Assembly: GCA_020343515.1 (NCBI GenBank)
Contig: CP070798.1
Span: 139,189-189,628, forward strand
Direction of reading: 5' to 3'
DNA: 50,440 nucleotides
Source: Thermoplasmatales archaeon
Lineage (GTDB): Archaea; Thermoplasmatota; E2; DHVEG-1
This document shows, piece after piece, positions 16,032-25,525 of the stretch (position 1 is its first letter; the number at the start of each line of letters is the position of its first letter). The translations under genes were made by a program, and so were the position numbers. Below the pieces are notes generated by a model. The model worked only from the letters and a program-made list of their open reading frames with translations. It did not search any database and was not told the DNA's origin.

Positions 16032-18068
16032 ATGCAAAAAACCTTGCTTAAAAAGGGATTTACTTTAACCACCGTTGTCCTGCTTGTTAGTATTAGTTTT
16101 ATTCAAACTGCTGGAAGCATGTTTTTAGAAAAAAATTCTATTACATTTTTAGATAGAACTATTTTGTATGTTGGTGGATATGGACCAAGCAACTACACAA
16201 GTATTCAGGACGCGATTGATAATGCTAGTGATGGGGACATGGTTTTTGTTTATAATGGCACCTATTTTGAGAATATCATTGTAAACAAAACTATCAATCT
16301 TGAAGGAGAGAACGCAGAAAAAACCATCATCGATGGGCTCTACAACAGCAATGTAATCCATCTGTTGTCTGATAAAGTTCTTTTACAGAATTTTACAATC
16401 AGAAATTCGGGAGGATATACGCTAAATGCAGGCGTCCATTTAGATTCTGAAAACAATTCAATAAAGAGTTGTCTTATCTATAGAACTAAAACTGGGATAT
16501 TCCTAGATGATGTAGATAATAACCAGATAATAAACTGTACTTTTAATTCAAATGGTGAAGGTGCTCTAATAGCATCATCTTATAATATTACAGTTGAGAG
16601 ATGTTGTTTTGGTCATAACTCAATAGGATTACATTTTGAAGATTCTAAAGGCTGTGTTGTAGGCTATAGCCATTTCCACAACAATGGTATAGCATGTTTA
16701 TTTAATCATTCCTCAAATATTGAGATTATTAATTGTAACATCAGCGATAACAGCGCCAACATTGGAGGGGTTTTCTTTGTTGAATGTTATAATGTCACTG
16801 TTAATAATTGCATTTTTAATCATAACGGAGTTGGCATAAGCGTATACTCATCTGAAATGATTTTCATATCGAACTGTGATTTTTATTTAAATACCCATTT
16901 CGCTATCTCTATGCGTACAGCGTCAAAAAGAATTGATGTTACACTATGTGAAATAAGGAATAATTACCGATATGGAATTTATATCGAGAAAAATAATCGT
17001 TGTAATATAATTGGTAACAACATCGTTGATAACACCTTATTTGGAACTTACTCTAAGTTTGCTCACTGTATTGCAAGATACAACTGGTGGGGATCGCCAC
17101 TTGGACCATCATACACCGAGCTTAGACCAAGTAGTAAAATAACCATGTTTCCAGGGAGAATAAGATTTTTTCCATGGCTCCTTAAACCTTTGGAAAACAC
17201 AGGGGCTGACTTGGAAAATAATTATACTTGCATAAATACAACCTATGAAAATGTAATCGAGCTTCCTGGAAATGATACCGATGGAGATGGTGTGCCTGAT
17301 TGGTGGGAGGAAAAATGGGGGTATGATCCTTTTTCATGGGATGATCACAAAAACCTTGATCCAGATAATGACGCACTGAATAATTTTGAAGAATGCTATA
17401 CCGACAAGTATGGATCAAACCCTTACCGAAGAGATATATTCCTTGAAATCGACTGGATGGAGTCACTCAACCTCCCAAATAAACCACCAGAAGATCTGCT
17501 TGAAAAAGTGGTATCTATTTTTAATAAACAAAATATTAGCCTGCATATTGACATCGGTAATCTCGATGGCGGCGAAGAAATACCATATTGCGCATCCATT
17601 TCTTCATTTGCTAAATTAAGAGATCTTTACTGGGAGTATTTCCTTCAAAATGATCTCAATAACCCCCGAAAAGGCATATTTCATTATGGAATTATTTGCA
17701 ACTATTGTCCTGATCTAAATTTTCCATTTTTTGGATGGGACCATCTTGATTCCTTCGCAGTATCCGCAGAATGGTTGAAAAAAGAATTTCCCTTATTCGG
17801 TAAAGGCCGTCTTATTGTTGGAGCAATTGTTCATCATCTTGGGCATTCTCTAGGGCTACTAGCAGATACCCATGATGGCATTGATAACATTGGTACTCTA
17901 ATTCCATTCACTCTGCAATGGTGGAAATATCGAAACTACAGAAGCTGCATGAATTACTACTATAAATACAAAATATTTACATATTCAGATGGAAAACATG
18001 GCTGGGGTGACTTCAACGATTGGGGAAATCTTAATTTCGGTTTTTTCAAAAACAGCAATTTTGTATAA
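16032..18068 (+). CDS. Secreted beta-helix protein with metzincin-like domain lacking the catalytic Glu
   Basis: The protein of 678 residues has a signal peptide (MQKTLLKKGF then a hydrophobic run). Residues about 45-365 are right-handed beta-helix repeats of the NosD type, closed by ARYNWWGSPLGP. A Ca-binding-like strip follows (DTDGDGVPDWWEEKWGYDP). The C-terminal domain carries HHLGHSLGL (residues 601-609) and a SCMNY Met-turn, as in metzincin proteases, but the zinc-binding HExxH reads HHxxH: the general-base Glu is His. It is a close paralogue of the protein at 34756-36831, which keeps HELGH. It is thus probably a non-hydrolytic or altered enzyme. I chose ATG 16032 over a TTG five codons earlier. 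Confidence 0.75.
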   Translation: MQKTLLKKGFTLTTVVLLVSISFIQTAGSMFLEKNSITFLDRTILYVGGYGPSNYTSIQDAIDNASDGDMVFVYNGTYFENIIVNKTINLEGENAEKTIIDGLYNSNVIHLLSDKVLLQNFTIRNSGGYTLNAGVHLDSENNSIKSCLIYRTKTGIFLDDVDNNQIINCTFNSNGEGALIASSYNITVERCCFGHNSIGLHFEDSKGCVVGYSHFHNNGIACLFNHSSNIEIINCNISDNSANIGGVFFVECYNVTVNNCIFNHNGVGISVYSSEMIFISNCDFYLNTHFAISMRTASKRIDVTLCEIRNNYRYGIYIEKNNRCNIIGNNIVDNTLFGTYSKFAHCIARYNWWGSPLGPSYTELRPSSKITMFPGRIRFFPWLLKPLENTGADLENNYTCINTTYENVIELPGNDTDGDGVPDWWEEKWGYDPFSWDDHKNLDPDNDALNNFEECYTDKYGSNPYRRDIFLEIDWMESLNLPNKPPEDLLEKVVSIFNKQNISLHIDIGNLDGGEEIPYCASISSFAKLRDLYWEYFLQNDLNNPRKGIFHYGIICNYCPDLNFPFFGWDHLDSFAVSAEWLKKEFPLFGKGRLIVGAIVHHLGHSLGLLADTHDGIDNIGTLIPFTLQWWKYRNYRSCMNYYYKYKIFTYSDGKHGWGDFNDWGNLNFGFFKNSNFV

Positions 18069-18138
18069 TCAAATATACCACATCTGTACAAACAAATAAA
18101 AAGAATAATAGCACAGTTGCATTATCTCCTTCTTAGAT

Positions 18139-19095
18139 ATGGGTGTCAAAAAACTCCTACCTATCATAGGCATCGTCCTCTTGCTCTATATTTTATCAAC
18201 CATGGATGTTGGAAAAATTATCGATGTATTCCTCCATATCAACCTGTGGTATGCCATTTTATCCATCCTAGCTATCGTCCCAGTTCTTTTAATTTACAAT
18301 TTTGAATGGCAATTGATCCTAAAAAAACACAGCATCAAGGTCAGCTATACATATTCATTAAAAAATACCTTCATCGGATTTTTTTATGGATTTATCACAC
18401 CAGGGGGTCTAGGTGGGTACACCCGTGCCCTCCATCTCAAGGATGAAAGTGGAGAAACTATCCAAAAATGCTTCGTCAATCTCCTCATAATTAATACAAT
18501 CGACTACCTCACATTACTCTCCCTCGGCGTTTTCGGCGGGTTTCTCCTAAGCAGTAGATTTCCCAACATATTTCCAATCTTCCTCTTTGCCTTTATCGTC
18601 GTAATTGGTTTAATATCATTCTTTATTCGAAAGAACACCGGAAAATTGTTTTTCACAAAATTGCTTAAATCAAAATTGTTAACCCCATACAAGGATAAAT
18701 GGAACGCACATATTAACAACTTATATGAAGATCTTCCATCAGTTAAAGATCTTATTCCTCCTTACCTGGTCTCATTATTCGGATGGTTTTTCTGGCTCTC
18801 CGAACTCTACCTCATCTCATTCTTATTTTCAATAGATGTACCATTTCATTACTTTTTTTTAGTCGTCGCTGTTGCCAATGTCATCGCGTCATTACCCATA
18901 ACCATCTATGGCTTAGGTACAAGAGATGCGGCCATGATAGGAATGTTTTCAATATTTAACGTCCCACAAGAAAACATCCTAGGGTTCTCACTTTTCTGGT
19001 TTGTTATCTTCTGGTTAATTCCAAGTCTCGTCGGCGCAGTTGCCACGATTCATGAAACAAGAAAAAAACCTACGTTTTCCAAGAAAAAACCTTAA
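18139..19095 (+). CDS. Integral membrane protein, lysylphosphatidylglycerol-synthase TM / flippase-like family (UPF0104)
   Basis: The 318 residues form about eight hydrophobic segments with family landmarks: FEWQLILKKHSIKVSY, GFFYGFITPGGLGGYTRAL and ITIYGLGTRDAAMIGMF. The PGG-x-GG-x-R and P-x-x-GLGxRD motifs belong to the LPG_synthase_TM family (PF03706). Members include the membrane part of bacterial MprF and the archaeal AglD-associated proteins, and are thought to move or modify lipid-linked compounds. A role in cell-envelope lipid or glycan handling is an inference. The methyltransferase gene starts 89 bp downstream in the same direction. Confidence 0.85.
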   Translation: MGVKKLLPIIGIVLLLYILSTMDVGKIIDVFLHINLWYAILSILAIVPVLLIYNFEWQLILKKHSIKVSYTYSLKNTFIGFFYGFITPGGLGGYTRALHLKDESGETIQKCFVNLLIINTIDYLTLLSLGVFGGFLLSSRFPNIFPIFLFAFIVVIGLISFFIRKNTGKLFFTKLLKSKLLTPYKDKWNAHINNLYEDLPSVKDLIPPYLVSLFGWFFWLSELYLISFLFSIDVPFHYFFLVVAVANVIASLPITIYGLGTRDAAMIGMFSIFNVPQENILGFSLFWFVIFWLIPSLVGAVATIHETRKKPTFSKKKP

Positions 19096-19184
19096 TCGTA
19101 GATTACATTGTAATTATATCAAAAACAAAACAGAACATTTATCTAATCAACAATTTTTAATATGAATACAGACAGGAAAAAAAC

Positions 19185-19844
19185 ATGAGCAAACAAGGTT
19201 TCATCATTGATAAGGCATTGGCAGAGCAATTCACGAGATATATGGATAAATATTTAGAATTATATCGCTTTCTGGCCGAGAAGACAGGGGAACATATCCA
19301 AAAATCAGTAAAAAAACCAGTCATTGTTGAAATAGGTACAGGACCTGGTCTACTATCCTTTGAACTACATATGTTAATCCCTGAGGCACAGGTAATAGGT
19401 TTAGATCCATCCCTTCATATGCTTTCAATCGCTGAAAACAAATTAATCGGTTGCAAACATTGTTACTTTGTAAAGTCAAGTGTTGAAAACATGCCCCTAA
19501 AGAACCGCTCTGCGGATATCGTTGTTAGTCGTTTTGGTCTGTCATCGTGGAAAAATCCTAAAAAAGGTTTTTCGGAAATTTTTCGGGTTTTAAAACCTGG
19601 GGGCAGAATCGTCTTAGAAGTTCTAAACACAGATTTCCCGAATTGGAAACTACTGCTTACAAAAATCCATATGATGGTTAAGGGAGCTGGAAAAAACGTC
19701 ATCAAATATCATGTTGACTCATATAGAATGGCTTTTTCTATCAAACAAGTTGAAGAATTTTTAAATGAAACTAGTTTTAACATAATTAAAAAAGAAGGCG
19801 AGAGAAAAGATTGGAAATTTTTGGTAATAGCTACAAAAACTTAA
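19185..19844 (+). CDS. Class I SAM-dependent methyltransferase
   Basis: The Rossmann-fold methyltransferase motifs are clear: VIVEIGTGPGLLSFEL (motif I, SAM-binding GxGxG), VIGLDPSLHMLSIA (the acidic residue after strand 2), VENMPLKNRSADIVVSRFGLS (motif II) and EIFRVLKPGGRIVLEVL (motif III). This is the UbiE/Methyltransf_11 group, which acts on many small molecules and lipids. The 219-residue length is normal and no extra domain is seen. The substrate is unknown. Its position among envelope-related genes hints at a lipid or surface-molecule substrate, but that is only context. Confidence 0.87.
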   Translation: MSKQGFIIDKALAEQFTRYMDKYLELYRFLAEKTGEHIQKSVKKPVIVEIGTGPGLLSFELHMLIPEAQVIGLDPSLHMLSIAENKLIGCKHCYFVKSSVENMPLKNRSADIVVSRFGLSSWKNPKKGFSEIFRVLKPGGRIVLEVLNTDFPNWKLLLTKIHMMVKGAGKNVIKYHVDSYRMAFSIKQVEEFLNETSFNIIKKEGERKDWKFLVIATKT

Positions 19845-19915
19845 AAAAATAATCAATAAAAAAATATAAATAGCTATAAAAATTAATTTAATACTATAAA
19901 TTAAAAGGGTTTACT

Positions 19916-21187
19916 ATGAAGTATATTGCAAAGAATACCCTCGCAATCATTACTATTCTTCTCTTACTCATATCCAATTCAATTCCGGCATGGGCTTCCT
20001 TAGATACACAAGAATCAAACATTGATGTGCAAAAAGAGCTTTATCTAATGCGTGGAGAACACTATCTCTACCTCAACGCATCAGACAATGTCAACGAATT
20101 TCACCTCCGATTCGTCTTTCCACCAGATTATCAATACCAGGCTCCAACCCTGCTAGAAATTTACAATGATACTACAGCAGATATCCTTCATTACCAAATA
20201 GAAGATGATTTGAATAAACCAAACAAAATTATAAATTTCACCATTGGACCGATGCACAAAAATGAAAGCGTTTTACTACATTTTTCATGCTGGGTACTCG
20301 TTAAAAACCATGAGTTTGAGGACTTATCAAACTATGTCAAATTCCCTAAGAAACGTGACCTTCCTGAAGAAACAAAAACATGGCTAACCTCCACCAAAGT
20401 TGTACAAGTACACAGCATCCTTATTAGACACAAAGCAAGACAATTACGGGGTTGTAGCAATAATCTCATACAATTTGCAAATAGAGTTGCATCATTTATC
20501 AAAAACCATAGGTTTCTCTTGTTTCTAATACAGTTAAAACTAAGGATTTTATTTTCTCAAGATGCCCTCACAACTCTTCTTATAAATGGCGAGAACGTAG
20601 GGCGATCACATTTAGCATGTGCATTTTTCAGAGGATACAACGTCCCAGCACGAGTATTACTCGCTCATAATGACCAAGGCTTCTGGACTCAAATGCACTA
20701 CATGGTTGAATACTACTGTCCAGGATATGGATGGGTGTTAATAGACTCAACAAAAGGGAAAACACCATATGCAACAAAAAGACAAATCATAAACAGAATC
20801 AGCTTCCCTGAAGACGAAGAAAACACCAAAAGGGATTACATCATACCAACTATGAAAGGAGAAGAGCGTTGGATGTGGATAGATAATGAAAACATATACC
20901 CTTATTATCTCGATTGCAAAACAGGAAGTAAATCACAAATGTTTTACGAGGGAAACATCGAAACTAACGCATTTACAGCCGACTACGCCTTCCTATTAAC
21001 CCATATGGTATATCACCAATACGAAAAATATTTAGGAGTAAATCTCACGGGGGAAAACCTAGGACATCTTCAAAATGCAACAACGTTTCATCTAAAAGCT
21101 ATAGCCGAATTTCAACAATCAAACATTCAAACATATATCGACAACATGTACCTCGCCTACTATGAATACCTTAAAATAATACTATAA
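19916..21187 (+). CDS. Secreted transglutaminase-like protein
   Basis: The protein begins with MKYIAKN and a hydrophobic stretch ending near SNSIPAWA, a signal peptide with an AxA-like site. A beta-rich domain (about 30-165) precedes a transglutaminase-like core: NVGRSHLACAFFRGYNVPAR contains the nucleophile Cys, QMHYMVEYYCPGYGWVLIDSTKG the His and Asp of the triad. Archaeal proteins of this superfamily are generally regarded as cysteine peptidases or amidases rather than cross-linkers. The 423-residue protein therefore fits the window's set of exported proteolytic enzymes. A TATA-like ATAAATAGC and a GGGTTTACT lead precede the ATG. Confidence 0.8.
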   Translation: MKYIAKNTLAIITILLLLISNSIPAWASLDTQESNIDVQKELYLMRGEHYLYLNASDNVNEFHLRFVFPPDYQYQAPTLLEIYNDTTADILHYQIEDDLNKPNKIINFTIGPMHKNESVLLHFSCWVLVKNHEFEDLSNYVKFPKKRDLPEETKTWLTSTKVVQVHSILIRHKARQLRGCSNNLIQFANRVASFIKNHRFLLFLIQLKLRILFSQDALTTLLINGENVGRSHLACAFFRGYNVPARVLLAHNDQGFWTQMHYMVEYYCPGYGWVLIDSTKGKTPYATKRQIINRISFPEDEENTKRDYIIPTMKGEERWMWIDNENIYPYYLDCKTGSKSQMFYEGNIETNAFTADYAFLLTHMVYHQYEKYLGVNLTGENLGHLQNATTFHLKAIAEFQQSNIQTYIDNMYLAYYEYLKIIL

Positions 21188-21254
21188 ATGACAATAAATT
21201 TTCTAATATTTTTAACATAACTTTATTACTTTATTCATATTATGATTTCTTTAA

Positions 21255-22019
21255 ATGACAGCAGAAACACAAAAAAAGATTATCAATAAATCATCAAGCC
21301 GACCATCCGAATCAAAGATTAGATTTTTTTTCGCCACTTATCTCATTCCACTACTCGTTTTTTCAATCGGTGCAATTCCATTTTTTCTATGGCTACTACT
21401 TATGTTCTTTTTATATTTGATAACATTAAATACAATACTTTATTTTATCATAACACCGATTATATTTACCTTATCGATATTTATTTTAATCGTATCAGAA
21501 ATACTCATTTCAGGCACAATAATTAAATTATTCAACATAAAATATGAAGAAGGGACCTATGAATATTCAGTTAATAATAATGAGGTCTTTAAATGGATGC
21601 TAATTTTACAGCTTTATACTCCAATAAGAAAAATTCTAGAAATCATTCCTATGAGATACATAAAGGTTGTCTATTTGAGGCTCCTTGGGATGAAAATAGG
21701 AGAAAATACTCTTGTAGGAGGTGTTATTAGAGACCCTTGTTTGACCGAAGTCGGCAATAATGTAACGATGGGGGATTATGTTATAGTCTATTGCCATATG
21801 CACAACAAGGCTGAGGGGACAATAGCAATCAAAAAAATTAAAATAGGAAATAACTGCATTGTAGGCGCGGGGGCCATTATCATGCCGGGGGTTGTAATGG
21901 AGGATAATGCAATCCTTGCTGCTGGAGGAGTAGTTAAAAAAAATAGTGTTTTACAAAAAAATAAAATATACGGAGGTAATCCTGCGCAAGAGATAAAACT
22001 ATTTAAGAAAAAGCAATAA
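21255..22019 (+). CDS. Membrane-anchored hexapeptide-repeat acyltransferase
   Basis: Residues about 24-100 hold three or four hydrophobic segments; residues 145-250 are a left-handed beta-helix made of hexapeptide repeats (MKIGENTLVGG, TEVGNNVTMGDYVIVYCHMHN, IKIGNNCIVGAGAIIMPGVVMEDNAILAAGGVV). The conserved HMHN-type His is the usual catalytic position of acetyl- and acyl-CoA transferases of this fold. Such proteins O- or N-acylate sugars or envelope compounds. The fused membrane part suggests action on a membrane-linked substrate. It is followed by an imperfect 22-bp palindrome and then by hypE on the same strand, but is probably not part of the hydrogenase operon. Confidence 0.82.
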   Translation: MTAETQKKIINKSSSRPSESKIRFFFATYLIPLLVFSIGAIPFFLWLLLMFFLYLITLNTILYFIITPIIFTLSIFILIVSEILISGTIIKLFNIKYEEGTYEYSVNNNEVFKWMLILQLYTPIRKILEIIPMRYIKVVYLRLLGMKIGENTLVGGVIRDPCLTEVGNNVTMGDYVIVYCHMHNKAEGTIAIKKIKIGNNCIVGAGAIIMPGVVMEDNAILAAGGVVKKNSVLQKNKIYGGNPAQEIKLFKKKQ

Positions 22020-22033
22020 ACAGGAACAACTTC

Positions 22034-22055
22034 ACCTAGAAATCGATTCCTAGGT
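22034..22055. promoter_or_regulatory. 22-bp near-perfect palindrome before the hydrogenase region
   Basis: ACCTAGAAATCGATTCCTAGGT pairs in 10 of 11 symmetric positions, the only mismatch being A/C at positions 7 and 16. A flanking AACTT (22028-22032) and AAGTT (22060-22064) could extend the stem. It lies 14 bp after the acyltransferase stop and about 150 bp before hypE. It may be the 3' hairpin of the acyltransferase mRNA or an operator. Confidence 0.4.
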
Positions 22056-22203
22056 AAAAAAGTTCTATTAATATTACAACATTAAAGCATATAAACCTAA
22101 GAAATTTGTAATTTTTTATTGACGATATTTGCGCGGATTTTCTACAAAAAAGCATAAATATAACTTTTGCATCGCATGAAATAAAAATAACTCATGTGGG
22201 ATA

Positions 22204-23259
22204 ATGACGGTGGAAAAAATAAAACTTGCTCAAGGTGCTGGCGGCGAACTCATGGATCAGCTTATCAAAAATAAAATTTTGAAATACTTAGTTGAAGATG
22301 AATCAGCTGAAGTTTCTCTTTCGATGCTCGATGATGCAGCCGTGATTGACGACATTGTTTTTTCTACCGATTCTCATACAGTTCAACCAATTATTTTTCC
22401 AGGTGGCGATGTAGGTTCTCTTGCTGTCTCGGGCACGATTAACGATGTTGCTGTTATGGGTGCAAAACCAATCGCTCTTTCTGCTGGTTTTATCGTTGAA
22501 GAAGGATTATCTGTGGAAACATTTGAAAAAATCGTGAAGAGTATGAGTAAATGTGCAAAGGACGCTGGTGTTCCAATAATCACTGGTGATACAAAGGTTG
22601 TGGAAAAAGGGGCTGTACAAGAGTTTATGATTAATACAAGTGGAATAGGTAAAAGAACTTCTCTTCTTGATACGAATATAGAGGTGGTTAAACGATATCG
22701 AGTTTTTAAGAAAAGATGGCTTCTTGATTCAAACCTGGCAAAGGGCGATAAAATTATCCTTTCTGGGAATATCGGTGAACATGGTATAGCGTTGTTATCT
22801 TTTAGGGAGGGGTATGGTTTTGAAACAACAATAAAATCGGATGTCGCTCCTGTTAATGCGTTAATGGAAAAAGCCCTCTCCGTAGGAGGTGTTGTCTCTG
22901 CAAAGGATCCAACTCGTGGAGGACTAGCAAATACTATAAATGAGTTTAGCGAAAAGTCAAATATTGGGGTTGTGCTTAAAGAGGAAAGTATTCCAATTCC
23001 TGATGGCGTCCGATCTGCATGTGACATGCTTGGGATTGATCCTTTAGAGATTGGTAATGAGGGTAAGGTTGTTCTTGGTGTCGTTGAAGATAAAGCGGAT
23101 GAGGTTTTGGCTGCGATTAAACAGCATCCTCTTGGTAAAAACGTGGCGATAATTGGTGAGATAACAGATAAGATAAAAGGCGTAGTGCTAGAGACAACTG
23201 TTGGTGGTAAAAGAAATCTCCATAAGCCTCTGGGGGATCCTGTTCCAAGGATATGCTAA
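22204..23259 (+). CDS. hypE: Hydrogenase maturation protein HypE
   Basis: HypE dehydrates the thiocarboxamide on its C-terminal Cys to thiocyanate, giving the CN ligands of the [NiFe] site. The protein ends in VPRIC, with the essential terminal Cys at residue 351. AIRS/PurM-like ATP-binding features are present: LAQGAGGELMDQLI, DDAAVIDDIVFSTDSHTV, GTINDVAVMGAKP and KDPTRGGLANTINEF. The partner HypF is encoded 2.7 kb downstream. The hydrogenase structural genes follow in the same direction after 75 bp. HypA, B, C and D are not in the window. A CATAAATATAAC promoter element lies about 50 bp upstream. Confidence 0.97.
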   Translation: MTVEKIKLAQGAGGELMDQLIKNKILKYLVEDESAEVSLSMLDDAAVIDDIVFSTDSHTVQPIIFPGGDVGSLAVSGTINDVAVMGAKPIALSAGFIVEEGLSVETFEKIVKSMSKCAKDAGVPIITGDTKVVEKGAVQEFMINTSGIGKRTSLLDTNIEVVKRYRVFKKRWLLDSNLAKGDKIILSGNIGEHGIALLSFREGYGFETTIKSDVAPVNALMEKALSVGGVVSAKDPTRGGLANTINEFSEKSNIGVVLKEESIPIPDGVRSACDMLGIDPLEIGNEGKVVLGVVEDKADEVLAAIKQHPLGKNVAIIGEITDKIKGVVLETTVGGKRNLHKPLGDPVPRIC

Positions 23260-23334
23260 ATGACATAATCCGGAAATTTTTAATAGTCTATAGGGTTACC
23301 TGCTTACCAAACAACTGCATTGGGGTATTGTTTT

Positions 23335-23766
23335 ATGGCTAAGGGGCTTACAAAATCGTTTAAAAAAGCGTTGTGGGTGTATCATTGTAATTCTGGCTCT
23401 TGTAATGGGTGTGATATTGAAATCATTGCAGCGCTTTGTCCTCGATATGATGTGGAGCGTTTTGGTATACGCTTGGTGGGTTCTCCACGACATGCAGATG
23501 TATTGTTGATTACCGGTCCTGTGACAAGGCAGATGGAGGACAAGGTAAAACGTATCTATGAGCAGATGCCTGATCCTAAGGCTGTTATTTGTATTGGCAA
23601 CTGTGGGAATACTGGTGACGTATTTTATGAATCATACAATCTAGTTGGTCCTGTTGATAATATCCTTCCGGTAGATATGCATGTTATTGGTTGCCCACCA
23701 CGACCTGAGGCAATTATACTTGCGGTTGCAAAAGCATGGGTTAAACTCGAAACGTTGGAGGCTTAA
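23335..23766 (+). CDS. [NiFe] hydrogenase small subunit, group 4 type (NuoB-like)
   Basis: This subunit carries the single proximal 4Fe-4S cluster that takes electrons from the Ni-Fe site. Ligands appear as GSCNGCDIE (C23 and C26), IGNCGNTGD and GCPPRPEAI. The short length of 143 residues and the GCPPRPE block are those of NuoB/EchC/MbhJ-like subunits rather than group 1-3 small subunits. I chose ATG 23335 because GGGG lies nine bases before it; an upstream TTG (23320) is unlikely. It heads a four-gene hydrogenase unit with the next gene starting 2 bp after its stop. Confidence 0.93.
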   Translation: MAKGLTKSFKKALWVYHCNSGSCNGCDIEIIAALCPRYDVERFGIRLVGSPRHADVLLITGPVTRQMEDKVKRIYEQMPDPKAVICIGNCGNTGDVFYESYNLVGPVDNILPVDMHVIGCPPRPEAIILAVAKAWVKLETLEA

Positions 23767-23768
23767 AA

Positions 23769-24299
23769 ATGACCAAGAATTTAACTCCTGAGGAAATTGT
23801 CAAATATTTTAAAGATGAGTTTAAAACTGAGATTAAAGATGCAAAGATAAAGAGACGTGCTGCAGGATCTAAGAAAAATGAAAAGGCAACCATATGGATG
23901 AAGGTTGATAAAATCGTATTTAAAAAGGTGATAAAACACTTATTAGATTTGCAGTTCCCTCATCTCTCAATAATTTCAGGTAATGACCTTAATGAAACCA
24001 TTGAACTGATTTATCATTTTACTGTTAATTATGGCAACCGTCTAAGTGAGATAACATTCAATATCTCCATTGATCTTCCAAAATCTAAACCAGAGATTGA
24101 AACCATATGTGACTACATTCCTGGTGCTCTAATTACAGAGCGTGAAAAACAGGAGTTTCTTGGAGTAAAAATTAAGGGTATACCTGATGATAAAAGGTTG
24201 TTTTTACGTGATGATTTTCCAGAAGGTGTTTACCCGTGGAGAAGGGATGAAACAGGTCCTGAAAAATTGTATAGAAACTTACATGAGGTGAATAAATGA
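23769..24299 (+). CDS. Hydrogenase NuoC-like (30 kDa) subunit
   Basis: The protein (176 residues) has the complex I 30-kDa subunit pattern: HLSIISGNDLNETIELIYHF, a Lys/Arg-rich linker, PGALITEREKQEFLGVKIKGIPD and FPEGVYPWRRDETGP near the C-terminus. In group 4 hydrogenases this subunit (EchD, MbhK or the N-part of HycE) supports the large and small subunits and carries no cofactor. Its N-terminal third is short and divergent. It overlaps the large-subunit gene by an ATGA, implying coupled translation. Confidence 0.88.
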   Translation: MTKNLTPEEIVKYFKDEFKTEIKDAKIKRRAAGSKKNEKATIWMKVDKIVFKKVIKHLLDLQFPHLSIISGNDLNETIELIYHFTVNYGNRLSEITFNISIDLPKSKPEIETICDYIPGALITEREKQEFLGVKIKGIPDDKRLFLRDDFPEGVYPWRRDETGPEKLYRNLHEVNK

Positions 24300-25525
24300 A
24301 ACAGACAACTAAAACTTCATACCACATACCTGTTGGTCCTATTCATCCTGCACTTAAGGAACCAGTTTTTTTTGAATTTGAAATTGATGGAGAACGAATC
24401 GTTGATGTTAATGTAAAACTTGGGCATGTTCATAGAGGTATTGAGTGGGCATCTAGAAAGAGAAACCCTATCCAGATTCTTTATCTGGCTGAAAGAATTT
24501 GTGGGATTTGTTCTTATTGTCATCCTGCAGCTTTTGCTCTTGCCGTTGAAGATGCCGCAGATATTCAAGTACCAGAACGTGCTGAGTACCTAAGAGTAAT
24601 TCAAGGGGAGCTTGAGAGGATTTGCTCACATATTTTGTGGGCCGGTGTTGCCGCACATGAAATAGGATTCGATACGGTGCTGTATCTGACTTGGCAGATG
24701 AGAGAAAAAGCACTTGATCTTACCGAGTATTTGACAGGAAATCGTGTCACCAAAGCAATTATAATGATAGGTGGCATAAGACGCGACATTACCAAAGACA
24801 TGCTTCCAAAAATCCAGGATGCGCTAAAATATTTCAAGGATAATTTTGAGAAGATTCGTCATATTTTTTTAGATGATAAAACTGTTATGATGCGCAGTCA
24901 AGGTTGTGGAATCCTAACAAAGGATGATGCCTTGAAACTTTGCGCCGTTGGTCCAACTACTAGAGCATCAGGTGTGAAAAAGGACGTTCGTGTTGATCAA
25001 TCCTATTTTGCCTATGGTGATCTTGATATAGACTGTATGACACCTGATAAACTAACAGGCGAGGTTAATGGTGACGTGTATGATAGGATTATTCAACGTT
25101 TGCTTGAGGTCAAGCAATCCATTGATTTAATAGAACAATGTGTTGATAGAATGCCTGCTGGTGACATTGTTTCGGAGCCTAAGATTGCTAAGTTGCTTGC
25201 ACAGTTGAAGAGGGTTAACGGTGAGGGTGTCGGTAGACATGAGGCGCCACGTGGTGAGGTAATACATTATGTAAAGTTTGATGGGGAGAACGAAAGTCCT
25301 TATACATGGAAGGTTCGAGCGCCAACATACAACAACATTCTACCTTGGATTCCGATGCTAAAAGGTGAACAGATTGCTGATATTCCAATTGTTGCTGCAT
25401 CAACTGATCCTTGTATGTCATGTACAAATAGAGTTGCGATCACTCTTGGTAGCAAAAAATATGAAATGGATAAAGAAGAGCTCCATCGATTGAGTGTTGA
25501 GAAAACAAGGAGGCTTATGAAATGA
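24296..25525 (+). CDS. [NiFe] hydrogenase large subunit, group 4 type (NuoD/EchE/HycE-like)
   Basis: This is the catalytic subunit with the Ni-Fe site. Both ligand motifs are complete: RICGICSYCH (C69, C72) and DPCMSCTNR (C373, C376), so it should be a true hydrogenase and not a complex I NuoD, which lacks these Cys. Other family blocks are GPIHPALKEP, LGHVHRGIEWAS and HEAPRGEVIHY. Thirty residues follow R379 and are probably removed by the M52 protease encoded at 15360-15800. The gene overlaps its neighbours on both sides by 4 bp. No proton-pumping membrane subunits lie beside it. Confidence 0.95.
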   Translation: MKQTTKTSYHIPVGPIHPALKEPVFFEFEIDGERIVDVNVKLGHVHRGIEWASRKRNPIQILYLAERICGICSYCHPAAFALAVEDAADIQVPERAEYLRVIQGELERICSHILWAGVAAHEIGFDTVLYLTWQMREKALDLTEYLTGNRVTKAIIMIGGIRRDITKDMLPKIQDALKYFKDNFEKIRHIFLDDKTVMMRSQGCGILTKDDALKLCAVGPTTRASGVKKDVRVDQSYFAYGDLDIDCMTPDKLTGEVNGDVYDRIIQRLLEVKQSIDLIEQCVDRMPAGDIVSEPKIAKLLAQLKRVNGEGVGRHEAPRGEVIHYVKFDGENESPYTWKVRAPTYNNILPWIPMLKGEQIADIPIVAASTDPCMSCTNRVAITLGSKKYEMDKEELHRLSVEKTRRLMK

